Origin: an uncultured Eubacterium sp.
Lineage (GTDB): Bacteria > Bacillota > Clostridia > Lachnospirales > Lachnospiraceae
DNA length: 39,759 bases
NCBI GenBank assembly: GCA_910584345.1
Contig: CAJTZX010000040.1
Coordinates: 1 to 39,759 of the forward strand
Direction of reading: 5' to 3'
Shown here: positions 24,930-33,506 of the stretch, piece after piece
Position numbering within the stretch: the stretch's first letter is position 1
Layout: the number at the start of each line of letters is the position of its first letter
Program-made: the position numbers and the translations under genes
Notes under the pieces: generated by a model
The model's database searches: none
Told to the model about the DNA's origin: nothing
The model's input: only the letters and a program-made list of their open reading frames with translations

Positions 24930-26174
24930 CTATTTTTCTAAATGAACTGCCCCAACCTGCCTTATTTCCATCTGATAGATCTGATTCTTTCCTACATATG
25001 GCTCCATAAACCGCACATATTCCCCGGTAAATTGCTTTGGCAGCACACACATAATTACTCCTGCAAATCCGCCGCCATGTATACGGCAGCAACCCGCCTG
25101 AATCTTTTTCAAAAAAAGTTCTGTTAACGCCAGACATAAAGTAATCTTCTGCTCTTTATCATTCCTAATAGAATATCCATTTTGCAGCAGCTCACACGAA
25201 GACCTTCCCGCTTCTGCAAGTATTCTTACTATTTCAGTATGATCCATCTTTGAAATTGCTTCTATTATATTATCTACACGATGATTCTCCTCAAAAAAGT
25301 GCAAAGCACGCAAGATTGCCCGGTCATTTTGTAAATTTGCTATCATTTCAGGCAATTGTTTTTCAAAGTTTTCAAAGCTCGTTTCACAAAGCCGGGTACA
25401 GCCCATATCATTGGCCACCTGCTTCATTTCCTCTGGAATTTCACTATATTCCCGACTTAAGTCCGCATGTCCCCTGCCAGTATTTACAATTACAAGCTGA
25501 TAACCCATTTGCTTAAAATTAAAATCTATTTTTTGAAAATGAACTCCCGCATGAAAATCAAGAAGAATCGTCCCGCCGGCAGCACATGCCATCTGATCCA
25601 TCAATCCGGATGCTTTACTCCAATAATGATTTTCTGCATATTGACCGATTTTAGCGAACGTAACGATATCCATCTTGTTTTCATTAAAGAAAAAATTAAT
25701 CATTGTGCAAAGCAGCATTTCAAATGATGCAGAGGAACTTACGCCAGCAGAACTAATAACCTCTGTAGAGATATAAGCCTGAAATCCTGATACAGAATAG
25801 CCAAATGTTCTGACTGCTTTTACCATTCCGGCAATCAGTGAAATTGTTCCCTGATTCATTGGAATCTGTTCCAAATGATTCAGATCTAACACAATTTTCC
25901 CATCGTATCCTTCACTGACAATTTCTATCATTTCTGATTCATTCGGATATGCAGCTCCAATCGTATCCATATTAATACTGGCTGCCAAAACTTTTCCGCC
26001 ATTATGATCCAGATGATTGCCAATAATCTCCGTCCTGCCTGGAGCTGTAAAAAACTCCATTGTAGAAACACCAAAAGTTTCTGCATATTTTTGACTTAAA
26101 CGACGAAAACGAATCACGCTTTTTTCTGTTTCACCATATACTTTCTTTAAAATTAATTGATTTGGTATTTGCAT
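24930..26174 (-). CDS. galK: Galactokinase (GHMP kinase)
   Basis: A 414-residue GHMP kinase that should phosphorylate galactose to galactose-1-phosphate (Leloir pathway). The substrate motif is APGRTEIIGNHLDHNGG at 45-60, close to the galactokinase signature but with E-I-I-G-N-H rather than N-x-I-G-E-H. The ATP loop is SSAGVSSSAS, the catalytic Asp lies in SGLMDQMACAAGG, and the third motif is GGGFAGVIMCV. AAGGAG is seven bases before ATG 26174. It is divergent from an AraC regulator. The altered signature leaves room for a related sugar kinase specificity. Confidence 0.82.
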   Translation of the reverse strand: MQIPNQLILKKVYGETEKSVIRFRRLSQKYAETFGVSTMEFFTAPGRTEIIGNHLDHNGGKVLAASINMDTIGAAYPNESEMIEIVSEGYDGKIVLDLNHLEQIPMNQGTISLIAGMVKAVRTFGYSVSGFQAYISTEVISSAGVSSSASFEMLLCTMINFFFNENKMDIVTFAKIGQYAENHYWSKASGLMDQMACAAGGTILLDFHAGVHFQKIDFNFKQMGYQLVIVNTGRGHADLSREYSEIPEEMKQVANDMGCTRLCETSFENFEKQLPEMIANLQNDRAILRALHFFEENHRVDNIIEAISKMDHTEIVRILAEAGRSSCELLQNGYSIRNDKEQKITLCLALTELFLKKIQAGCCRIHGGGFAGVIMCVLPKQFTGEYVRFMEPYVGKNQIYQMEIRQVGAVHLEK

Positions 26175-26219
26175 TTGCTAACTCCTTATGATTTTATTTT
26201 GTAAAAACAATTGATTATC

Positions 26220-26246
26220 ATTATACAGATTGGATGATCGTTTTCC
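26220..26246 (-). promoter_or_regulatory. Candidate galK promoter -10 with cre-like site
   Basis: TATAAT (26225-26220, minus strand) has no good -35 at 17 bases, which fits an activator-dependent promoter. Partly occupying that position, GGAAAACGATCATC (26246-26233) matches a CcpA cre site with about three mismatches. This is weak evidence for catabolite control. Confidence 0.3.
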
Positions 26247-26330
26247 TTAAAAATCATGCAGAAAAAGGGTAAATCATTGATTGATTCAAACAATTGTATT
26301 AAAATATGAGGGTAAAATAGTATCATATTG

Positions 26331-26387
26331 AGCGAAAGGTAACAGTTCCATGGGTTATCTGAACTATCTGAACTGTTACAGCGAAAG
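26331..26387. mobile_element. 41-bp inverted-repeat insertion footprint with 8-bp flanking repeats
   Basis: AGCGAAAG occurs at 26331-26338 and again at 26380-26387. Exactly between them, 26339-26379 begins GTAACAGTTC and ends with its reverse complement GAACTGTTAC. Perfect terminal inverted repeats directly bounded by an 8-bp direct repeat are the layout of a transposon end-to-end remnant. The interior holds a 9-bp tandem repeat (ATCTGAACT twice). It lies 24 bases before the AraC gene start, so it could also be an operator. Confidence 0.5.
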
Positions 26388-26410
26388 AAATCATAAGGAG
26401 ATGCATATAT

Positions 26411-27304
26411 TTGCAAATTAAAACAGACCAGTTTAAACACGAAATAAAAGAACATGGAAACTATAATTTTCCATTTCTCGTAAGCAATGAAAAATTATCC
26501 AAATATGAATCCGGTTCATTTTTATGGCATTGGCACCCGGAAATTGAACTTACCATTGTCACAAATGGACAAATGCTGTACAAAGTAAATACAGAATCCT
26601 ATTTTTTGCGCCATGGACAGGCATTATTTGGAAACAGCAGCGCTTTACATGCCGGATGTATGTTCGATCATCAGGATTGTGAATATATTTCCATCACTTT
26701 TGACCCAAAACTGATCTATGGCTATGATAACAGCATGATATATATAAAATATGTCAAACCAATTATTCAGAATTTTTCTCTGGCTGCCATTCATTTTGAT
26801 TTATCTGCCGCATGGCATCAGGATATGATCTGCATCATTCAGGATATGATACAAATTGACTCGGAAAAATATATGACCTACGAATTAGATATTCTTACAA
26901 AATTAGAAGGTTTCTGGAAACTGCTTTTTTTTAACACGCATAAAACAACGTCTGAGATACCTTTTGACAAGAAATCATACGACAGAATACGTGATATTAT
27001 TTCATTTATTGAGAGCAATTACTCCTCCAGATTAACTTTAGAAAATATTTCAGAATCTATACATATCTGCCGCAGTGAATGTTCCAGATTATTTAAGAAA
27101 TATATGCAGGTATCCCTCTTTGATTTTATAACCCAATACCGTATTGAAAAGAGTATGGAATATCTCACAAGCACCAACTTATCCATTACAGAAATTGCTG
27201 TATTAACAGGATTCAATGATTCAAACTATTTTTCTAAGGTTTTTCGTAGCCGAAAAGGATGTTCTCCTACGCAATACAGAAATTTCAAACATAAGGAACT
27301 GTAA
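26411..27304 (+). CDS. AraC-family transcriptional regulator
   Basis: A 297-residue regulator with an N-terminal cupin-type sensor (FLWHWHPEIELTIVTNGQML) and a C-terminal double helix-turn-helix at about 195-293 (LTLENISESIHICRSECSRL and ITEIAVLTGFNDSNYFSKVF). The start is TTG 26411 with AAGGAG nine bases upstream; the ATG at 26401 in another frame stops after six codons. It is divergent from galK and may activate it in response to a sugar. Its final residues and stop codon (AAG GAA CTG TAA) lie in the terminal repeat of a MITE-like element, so the original C-terminus may have been altered by that insertion. Confidence 0.88.
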   Translation: MQIKTDQFKHEIKEHGNYNFPFLVSNEKLSKYESGSFLWHWHPEIELTIVTNGQMLYKVNTESYFLRHGQALFGNSSALHAGCMFDHQDCEYISITFDPKLIYGYDNSMIYIKYVKPIIQNFSLAAIHFDLSAAWHQDMICIIQDMIQIDSEKYMTYELDILTKLEGFWKLLFFNTHKTTSEIPFDKKSYDRIRDIISFIESNYSSRLTLENISESIHICRSECSRLFKKYMQVSLFDFITQYRIEKSMEYLTSTNLSITEIAVLTGFNDSNYFSKVFRSRKGCSPTQYRNFKHKEL

Positions 27305-27349
27305 AAAAAATCCTGCGGACTATTTGCAAGTTATTTCTTTACAGTTCCT
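27294..27349. mobile_element. MITE-like element, copy 2 (56 bp, internally deleted)
   Basis: It begins AGGAACTGTAAA and ends TTTACAGTTCCT, like copy 1 at 7464-7621. Its right ~43 bases, from AATCCTGCG to the end, match copy 1 with few changes, while the left half and central hairpin are missing. TAA again flanks both GGAACTG ends. It overlaps the AraC stop codon. Confidence 0.65.
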
Positions 27350-27403
27350 AAAATTGACAGATAAACCAAAAAAGCCACAATTAGAATACTGATTCAGTAC
27401 CCC

Positions 27404-27432
27404 TTTACACTCTCATTCATATACACTATAAT
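27404..27432 (+). promoter_or_regulatory. Sigma-A promoter of the small hypothetical gene
   Basis: TTTACA (27404-27409) and TATAAT (27427-27432) with a 17-base spacer, 47 bases before ATG 27480. Near-consensus, so probably constitutive and strong. Confidence 0.65.
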
Positions 27433-27479
27433 AACTATATCATTAAAAAGCTGCAGCAATCACAAAGGCGGTGGATCAT

Positions 27480-27680
27480 ATGGAAGTATCAGACATGACC
27501 AAAGAAGAAATGATAAAAATATCAGTAGAAGAATTTGCAAGACTGCAAAAATATATGCTTCTGACATCGGATAAGGAATCAGCAGCATATAAAGAAATGA
27601 AGGGACGCTATATAGAATTAAAAGTAATACTTACTACATCTGGTGTTAATCTTTCTGAGTTAGATATCGTGAAAGAATAG
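27480..27680 (+). CDS. Small conserved-looking hypothetical protein
   Basis: A 66-residue acidic, helical protein (start MEVSDMTKEEMIKISVEEFA, end GVNLSELDIVKE). It has no membrane segment and no recognised domain. ATG 27480 is preferred, with GGCGGTGG upstream; GTG 27471 is possible. It has its own near-consensus promoter and a terminator, which supports a real gene. Function is unknown. Confidence 0.65.
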   Translation: MEVSDMTKEEMIKISVEEFARLQKYMLLTSDKESAAYKEMKGRYIELKVILTTSGVNLSELDIVKE

Positions 27681-27704
27681 CAACCAAATAAGCAGCCCAC
27701 TAAA

Positions 27705-27750
27705 ACAGAGTGTAAAGTCTGTGGCATTGCCAATATGCTTTACACTCTGT
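27705..27750. terminator. Bidirectional terminator between convergent genes
   Basis: A perfect 13-bp stem, ACAGAGTGTAAAG with CTTTACACTCTGT, around a 20-base loop. It is followed by TGTTT on the plus strand and TTTTA on the minus strand. It separates the small hypothetical gene from the convergent polysaccharide operon. Confidence 0.75.
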
Positions 27751-27801
27751 TGTTTAGGCAGGCTTAGGAACTGTTCTTATGAAAGGGCTATACTGCAAAA
27801 G

Positions 27802-29583
27802 TTATGTTACACACTGTCCGCTAAGCAACACAATCTTCCCATTCTCCACCTTAAAAATATAATCACATTCTTCAATCGTCGTCAGTCTGTGCGCAATAAT
27901 CACAAGTGTTTTATGCCCATGCAGGCTGTTGATGGATTCCATAATGGCCGCCTCGGTCTCATTATCCAGTGCAGAGGTCGCCTCATCGAAAATCACAAGC
28001 TCTGGATCTGTATATAATGCCCTTGCAATGCCGATTCTTTGACGCTGTCCCCCGGAAAGCCGTACACCACGCTCTCCGATTCTTGTGTCCAGCCCTTGCG
28101 GCAGACTGTCGATAAACTCTTTTAGCTGTGCCTCCTCTACCGCTTTCCACACCTTTGCATGGTCAATGCTGTCTTTTTGCTGGCCAAATGCGATATTAGC
28201 ACGAATTGTGTCATCCAACATATAGATCGTCTGCGGAATATAGCTTAAATGAGACAGCCAGCCGGCATAGTCTTCCCGAATATCCATACCGTCTGTAAAG
28301 ACTCCGCCGGACTGTGGTTTTAACAGTCCAAGCAAAAGATCGACTGCTGTCGTCTTCCCGGAACCGGAAGCGCCAATAATGCCGACAGAGCTGCCAACCG
28401 GGATGACCATATCTGCGTTGTCAAGCACTTTCGTATCAGCGTTTGGATATGCATACTGAATCTGTGAAAGCTCAAACTGTTTTTCATACGTAAGCTTCCT
28501 GCCGTATTTTTTTGCTGATTCTCGTTTTTTTTCTTCCAAATCCTGTTCCTGCTGTTTTTGCTGCTCATATTCTTTTGCGGCATTTAAGTTTTTCATCAGG
28601 TTATCCAGCATAGGCTCCTGAAACGCTGCCGAATTCACTGCACCGCTAATTCTTGTCGTACTGGGGAGGAGTCTGACTGCTGCAAAAGCAAAAGCTGTCA
28701 GCTGCGGCAGCAATTCGTCAATGCTTTGTCCCATTGCCAACAATACCATAATAACGCCAAGTACGGCCGATATACTGACTGCTTCAATAAGAAGCCGCGG
28801 CAGCATCGTTACGACACTGTTGATCTTTTCCGCATCAATCGCTTTTTTGCCATAAACAGCATATTCTTCAATAAAATACTCTTCCTTATGGCTGACTTTC
28901 ACATCTTTGATTCCGTTTAAGGACTGCAGCAACCATTTATTTGACAGCGAAGTGTTTTTCATAAACCTCTGGCTGGCTTTGCGCAACACAGGTTTTACCG
29001 CTTTAAAAATAAGCAGCATAATAAACCCAAGCACAAGTCCGATCAGCGCGGCCATTTTAGGATCAATCACAAAAATAATAATAATTAACGCCGCACTGAC
29101 AATAATCTCTGTAAAAAAGTTCAATACGGTCGTCAGCAAATTGAATGCATTTACCACATCTGTATTGATAATACGCATAATTTCAGCAGTCGTCGCATTT
29201 AAATAAAATTCGTAAGGACGGTACATATACACCTGCAGCAGCTGTCTTTGTACAAGAAAACGATTATTACATACAAAACGGTACTGCAAATAATATTCCA
29301 TAAATAAAAATGCATTTTTAACAATATAAATAAAAATAAGCGCGCCTAAAATAAGCATCATCACTTCATGATACGTATAAATGTGAAAAAAATCACAAAC
29401 GATCTGCACATACCACTTTTTCATAAAGTTTTTGTCCATGACCGCTGTCATAAGAGGAAATACCAATGATACTCCAACCATCTCAAGCATAGCGCCGATT
29501 ACCATTAAAACGGCAAGAATCACTACCCGCACCTTCTGTTCATGCGTCATAATGCCTGCAAATTTTTTTACAATCCGAATCAT
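27802..29583 (-). CDS. Polysaccharide ABC flippase (PglK/MsbA-like)
   Basis: A 593-residue half-transporter with six membrane segments in residues ~20-310 and an ATPase after ~360: Walker A GASGSGKTT, signature LSGGQRQRIGIARAL, Walker B LVIFDEATSALD and switch His in IIAHRLTT. It resembles PglK-type lipid-linked oligosaccharide flippases. Residues ~335-365 form a charged linker (QQKQQEQDLEEKKRE). It overlaps the 4,6-dehydratase stop by ATGA at 29583, so it probably flips the undecaprenyl-linked glycan made by this operon. Genuine peptide or drug export cannot be excluded from sequence. Confidence 0.83.
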   Translation of the reverse strand: MIRIVKKFAGIMTHEQKVRVVILAVLMVIGAMLEMVGVSLVFPLMTAVMDKNFMKKWYVQIVCDFFHIYTYHEVMMLILGALIFIYIVKNAFLFMEYYLQYRFVCNNRFLVQRQLLQVYMYRPYEFYLNATTAEIMRIINTDVVNAFNLLTTVLNFFTEIIVSAALIIIIFVIDPKMAALIGLVLGFIMLLIFKAVKPVLRKASQRFMKNTSLSNKWLLQSLNGIKDVKVSHKEEYFIEEYAVYGKKAIDAEKINSVVTMLPRLLIEAVSISAVLGVIMVLLAMGQSIDELLPQLTAFAFAAVRLLPSTTRISGAVNSAAFQEPMLDNLMKNLNAAKEYEQQKQQEQDLEEKKRESAKKYGRKLTYEKQFELSQIQYAYPNADTKVLDNADMVIPVGSSVGIIGASGSGKTTAVDLLLGLLKPQSGGVFTDGMDIREDYAGWLSHLSYIPQTIYMLDDTIRANIAFGQQKDSIDHAKVWKAVEEAQLKEFIDSLPQGLDTRIGERGVRLSGGQRQRIGIARALYTDPELVIFDEATSALDNETEAAIMESINSLHGHKTLVIIAHRLTTIEECDYIFKVENGKIVLLSGQCVT

Positions 29584-31457
29584 AATGGTTTCCCTTCTTC
29601 CTGATCCTGAATGGAATACGTAGGTACGATGCGCTGAACAAACGAGCGGATATCCTCCGGTTCATTGACCACATAATCACGCAGCTGCGCCAACCGCTGC
29701 AAAAATTCTTCTTCATCAAACTGAATCGGTTTTCCAATATGGATCAGCTTATTTGCGGTTTCCTGCATTCCTTCTTCTTCCATAAGCATTTCTTCGTATA
29801 ATTTTTCCCCCGGACGCAGACCGGAAAATTCAATGCGAATATCTTCCCCCGGCTTATGCCCGGATAATAAGATCAGGTTTTTCGCAAGATCCAAAATACG
29901 AACCGGTTCTCCCATATCAAGTATAAAGATTTCTCCGCCTTTTGCATAAGCGCCTGCCTGCAGGACAAGCGATACCGCTTCCGGTATCGTCATAAAATAC
30001 CGGATAATATCTGGATGCGTGACAGTTACCGGCCCTCCTGCTGCTATCTGTTTTTGGAACAACGGAATGACGCTGCCGTTGCTGCCTATCACGTTTCCGA
30101 ACCGTACAGCAACATACTCTGTCTTTGAACGGTTATTATAAGTCTGTATAATCATCTCACAGATTCGTTTTGTAGCTCCCATAATATTCGTCGGATTCAC
30201 AGCTTTGTCCGTAGATATCATGACAAATCTGCGGGCATGGTATTTATCTGCTGCCTGTACCACTTTCCACGTGCCCAGAACATTATTTTTTACAGCCTCA
30301 TTCGGACTATCTTCCATTAACGGTACGTGCTTATGTGCTGCTGCATGATATACGATCCTGGGCTGATAGGTTGCAAAAATTTCATCCATCCGTTTGGTAT
30401 TTCTTACCGAAGCAATGAGCGTTACGAGATTTAAATCTGGAAATCGATGTTTTAATTCCTGCTGGATATCATAAGCAGAATTTTCGTAAATATCTACAAT
30501 AACCAGCTGTTTGGGATTGTGTGAAGCAATCTGGCGGCACAGCTCGCTGCCGATGGAACCGCCGCCGCCTGTTACCATAACGATTTGTCCAGACACATAG
30601 CCCATAATAGAATCCAGATCCACTTCTACCGGATCGCGGCCAAGCAGGTCATTAACATCTACGTCTTTTAATTTCGTTACACTGACATCTCCATTGACCA
30701 GCTGATACATTCCTGGCAGACGTTTTAATTCACATCCTGTCTCTTTGCAGATTTCTACAAGATCTTTCATTTTTTTTGGCGATGCTGACGGAATTGCAAT
30801 CATGATTTCATTGACATGCAGGATATCTACCAGTTCTGGAATCATATGCCGATCCCCATATACTCTGATTCCGTGAATATAGCTGCCTTTTTTCATCAAA
30901 TCATCGTCGACTGCCCCGACAATATTCATATTGATATATTTACTGTCTACAATCTCCTTGATTAACAGGTTTCCCGCACTGCCGGCTCCGACAATTAATA
31001 CATTTTTCCGGTCTGTTTTCTGTCCGGTAATTTTCGCCCGCAGCATACGCAGCGTACGATAAAAATATCGCCCGAAAATCGTAAGCAGCATTAAAAACAA
31101 GCCATAAAACACATAAAAGCTGCGCGGCATCGGATATGTCGTGCTGCTGTGCAGCACATGTACATAGACTGTCAGCACAATATCATCAACAAAACAAGCG
31201 CTGCAAATATACATCAGCTCCGTAGACCCGGCATAAGACCACAAGCTTGAATATAGTCTGAATATCGTAAAACTAATAATCGTAATCAAAGAAGCAATCC
31301 ACATGATCTGCACGCACATGTTCAGATAGTTTGCCGGTATCCACTCAAAATGAAAGTCAAATCTTGCCATCAGCGCCAGCAGACAGGAAATCACTACCAC
31401 ACATATATCATAACATATGAGAAAAAACCTGCGTATCCACAATTCCATGTTTTTCAT
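29580..31457 (-). CDS. Membrane UDP-sugar 4,6-dehydratase (CapD/WbpM/PglF type)
   Basis: A 625-residue protein with four N-terminal membrane segments (to ~130), a first Rossmann-like domain (VGAGSAGNLLIKEI) and an SDR domain with VTGGGGSIGSELCRQIA. The catalytic region is STDKAVNPTNIMGATK, where Met replaces the usual SDR Tyr, as in WbpM-type enzymes. It should convert UDP-GlcNAc to a 4-keto-6-deoxy sugar, the first step to bacillosamine or related sugars. GGAG lies eight bases before ATG 31457. It is 13 bases after the phosphoglycosyltransferase fusion and coupled to the flippase. Confidence 0.92.
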   Translation of the reverse strand: MKNMELWIRRFFLICYDICVVVISCLLALMARFDFHFEWIPANYLNMCVQIMWIASLITIISFTIFRLYSSLWSYAGSTELMYICSACFVDDIVLTVYVHVLHSSTTYPMPRSFYVFYGLFLMLLTIFGRYFYRTLRMLRAKITGQKTDRKNVLIVGAGSAGNLLIKEIVDSKYINMNIVGAVDDDLMKKGSYIHGIRVYGDRHMIPELVDILHVNEIMIAIPSASPKKMKDLVEICKETGCELKRLPGMYQLVNGDVSVTKLKDVDVNDLLGRDPVEVDLDSIMGYVSGQIVMVTGGGGSIGSELCRQIASHNPKQLVIVDIYENSAYDIQQELKHRFPDLNLVTLIASVRNTKRMDEIFATYQPRIVYHAAAHKHVPLMEDSPNEAVKNNVLGTWKVVQAADKYHARRFVMISTDKAVNPTNIMGATKRICEMIIQTYNNRSKTEYVAVRFGNVIGSNGSVIPLFQKQIAAGGPVTVTHPDIIRYFMTIPEAVSLVLQAGAYAKGGEIFILDMGEPVRILDLAKNLILLSGHKPGEDIRIEFSGLRPGEKLYEEMLMEEEGMQETANKLIHIGKPIQFDEEEFLQRLAQLRDYVVNEPEDIRSFVQRIVPTYSIQDQEEGKPL

Positions 31458-31470
31458 TCGCTCTTCTCCA

Positions 31471-33117
31471 TTACTGTTTTTGGGAACCCTTCTCTGTCAC
31501 CAAAATACTCTGTTTCAGATCGTGTACCCGATAATTTCCTTTTGTATATTCACTCAAAGACATTTCATAGCTAAAGCTGCCAAACGCTTTATCCGTCATC
31601 CGTCCGATCCGCCCCGGAGTCAAAGACGCAAGCCGGACAAAGGATGCCAGTGATTTCCATAACCTGATCTTTTTCCCATGCGCTTTTGCAATCAGGGCAA
31701 CGAGGCCGGAAGTATCCGCATAAGACGCATCCTGTGGGAAAAATACGCCGGTTTCTTCATTTTCAATCATCAAACGTACAAATTCGCATAAATGATCGAT
31801 ATGCAGGATAGAACGCTCATTGTGAACAAGCGGAAATACCGGCATACATGCTGCCAGCTTTGCAAGCATTTGATAATTTCCTTTGCTTGCGGCGCCATAA
31901 ATCATCGGCGGGCGCAGTACACACACTTTAAAAGATGCATCCTCTAACTCTCGTACGCCACGATCCCCCTGCCATTTACTGTTGCCGTAAAAATTAGACG
32001 GCTGCGGCCTTGTCATTGCAGTAATCCGCCGACGCCCATGAAACGGCCTGATACTTTCACCATAAATAATCATGCTGCTCATATAAATAAACTGTTTTAC
32101 ACCGGATTTTTTTGCCTTTATCGCTGTCTCCACTGCAAGATCACGGTTTATTTCATAGTATAGCTGTTTTTGCTCTTTTGATACTTTTCCTGTATCTGCA
32201 TGTGCAATTCCTGCTACATGAAAAACCGTATCATATTTGGAAAAATCATACGATCTCCATGCGTCACCATGCATATCCAGTTCTGTTACTTCATAATGAC
32301 CGCCAAATGCAGTCAGCCACTGTCTGACTGCCGTTCCAATATAACTTCCGGCTCCTGTAATAAGCACTTTCTTTGGTTCTGCCAAAAGCTGCCCCTTTTG
32401 CGCTTTATAAATATGCGCGGCCATTTCTTCACCGGATAATATTTGTTGCGGCCCGATGTTTTTTCTGCCGCTACTTTCTTTCTTTTCATACTTTTTCTGC
32501 ATCATCCCGGTACCGCCTTCTACGACGCCTTTATGTCCCAAAACTGCAAATATCGTTCCAAAAATACAGCGAATGTCCATCCAAAGTCCGTACTTTTTTA
32601 CGTATTCACCGTCCAGTTTGGCCTTCACCGGTATTTCCAGCTCATCTCTTCCATTAATCTGCGCCCATCCGGTCAGCCCCGGCAGTACATCGTTAGCGCC
32701 GTACTTTTCACGCTCCGACACTAAATCATATTGATTCCACAGCGCCGGACGAGGTCCTACAATGCTCATGTCTCCGCGTAAAATATTAAAAAGCTGCGGC
32801 AGTTCATCCAGGCTGTATTTGCGTAAAACTGCCCCTGTCTTTGTAACCATCGCATCTGGATTTTTCAGCAAATGCGTCGGCATATCTTTGGGCGTATCCG
32901 CATACATCGTACGGAACTTCAATATTTCAAAATGAGTTTTATGTATACCTACACGTTTCTGACGAAAAATGACCGGCCCTTTGGAATCTAATTGAATCGC
33001 GATGCTGATACCGATAAAAAGCGGCGACAAGAGCAGCAATGCGACAGCAGACAATACGATGTCAGCCGTACGTTTCCATTTCGTATAGCAGGTTTTGTTT
33101 TTGATTCTTGTGTTCAA
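31471..33117 (-). CDS. Phosphoglycosyltransferase-SDR epimerase fusion
   Basis: A 548-residue two-domain protein. Residues 1-200 are a monotopic (PglC/WcaJ-like) phosphoglycosyltransferase: re-entrant helix at 19-43, KFRTM near 67-71, catalytic Asp104-Glu105 in YSLDELPQLFN and the SIVGPRPAL motif. Residues ~248-548 are an extended SDR with GAGSYIG (255-261) and YxxxK (Tyr377, Lys381). It should start the glycan by moving a sugar phosphate to undecaprenyl phosphate, while the SDR part makes or alters the same nucleotide sugar. Start is TTG 33117 with AAAGGA nine bases upstream. First gene of the operon. Confidence 0.9.
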   Translation of the reverse strand: MNTRIKNKTCYTKWKRTADIVLSAVALLLLSPLFIGISIAIQLDSKGPVIFRQKRVGIHKTHFEILKFRTMYADTPKDMPTHLLKNPDAMVTKTGAVLRKYSLDELPQLFNILRGDMSIVGPRPALWNQYDLVSEREKYGANDVLPGLTGWAQINGRDELEIPVKAKLDGEYVKKYGLWMDIRCIFGTIFAVLGHKGVVEGGTGMMQKKYEKKESSGRKNIGPQQILSGEEMAAHIYKAQKGQLLAEPKKVLITGAGSYIGTAVRQWLTAFGGHYEVTELDMHGDAWRSYDFSKYDTVFHVAGIAHADTGKVSKEQKQLYYEINRDLAVETAIKAKKSGVKQFIYMSSMIIYGESIRPFHGRRRITAMTRPQPSNFYGNSKWQGDRGVRELEDASFKVCVLRPPMIYGAASKGNYQMLAKLAACMPVFPLVHNERSILHIDHLCEFVRLMIENEETGVFFPQDASYADTSGLVALIAKAHGKKIRLWKSLASFVRLASLTPGRIGRMTDKAFGSFSYEMSLSEYTKGNYRVHDLKQSILVTEKGSQKQ

Positions 33118-33159
33118 TGTATTTTATCCTTTCTTTGAATTTACTTTCAATCACCTGTT

Positions 33160-33220
33160 ACCATCATTTTTTACAAGCTTCTTTACCTTTTAACCATTTT
33201 CGCCCTTCAAAAATGATGGT
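33160..33220 (-). promoter_or_regulatory. Inverted repeat in the polysaccharide operon leader
   Basis: ACCATCATTTTT (33160-33171) and its exact complement (33209-33220) are 37 bases apart, within the presumed 5' leader of the operon. No U-tract follows. It could form an RNA structure for antitermination or translation control. A TATAAT on the minus strand at 33293-33288 is a possible -10 without a clear -35. Confidence 0.35.
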
Positions 33221-33295
33221 TTTGCGTAAAACAGCAGAAACTTTGCTGCAGACATCCTCCAACATTTTCAGGCATGCCTACCATTCTATTATATG

Positions 33296-33487
33296 TCAAA
33301 TATGTTTATAACAGACATATTCATAACAAATATATTTATAGCAGACATATTCATAACAAACATATTTATGACAGACATATTCATAACAAACATATTTATG
33401 ACAGACATATAACAGACCTATTTATGACAAACTTATTTATGACAAACTTATTTATGACAGACATATTTATTATAGACATATTATAGA
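33296..33487. repeat. 15-bp tandem repeat (minisatellite), about 12 copies
   Basis: Units of ACARACATATTTATG, alternating between ACAGACATATTCATA and ACAAACATATTTATG, run with small variation and one shortened unit. It lies between the GNAT gene end (33507) and the polysaccharide operon start (33117), directly upstream of a possible -10. The plus-strand frame across it encodes only a repeat of HNKHIYDRHI-type residues and is not a likely gene. Confidence 0.85.
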
Positions 33488-33506
33488 TAGGATGCAACTA
33501 TGAATC

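Noticed and set aside
26186..26455. Minus-strand frame across the galK-araC gap
   Set aside because: It overlaps the divergent promoter region and the AraC coding start, has low-complexity hydrophobic content and no ribosome binding site.
27762..27773. MITE end fragment (TTAGGAACTGT)
   Set aside because: Ten matching bases without the second end are not enough to call a copy.
33274..33486. Plus-strand open frame across the 15-bp repeats (HNKHIYDRH-type repeat protein)
   Set aside because: It exists only because a 15-bp repeat without stops stays in frame; there is no ribosome binding site or non-repeat domain.
33296..33487. CRISPR array
   Set aside because: Units are 15 bp and contiguous, with no unique spacers and no cas genes.
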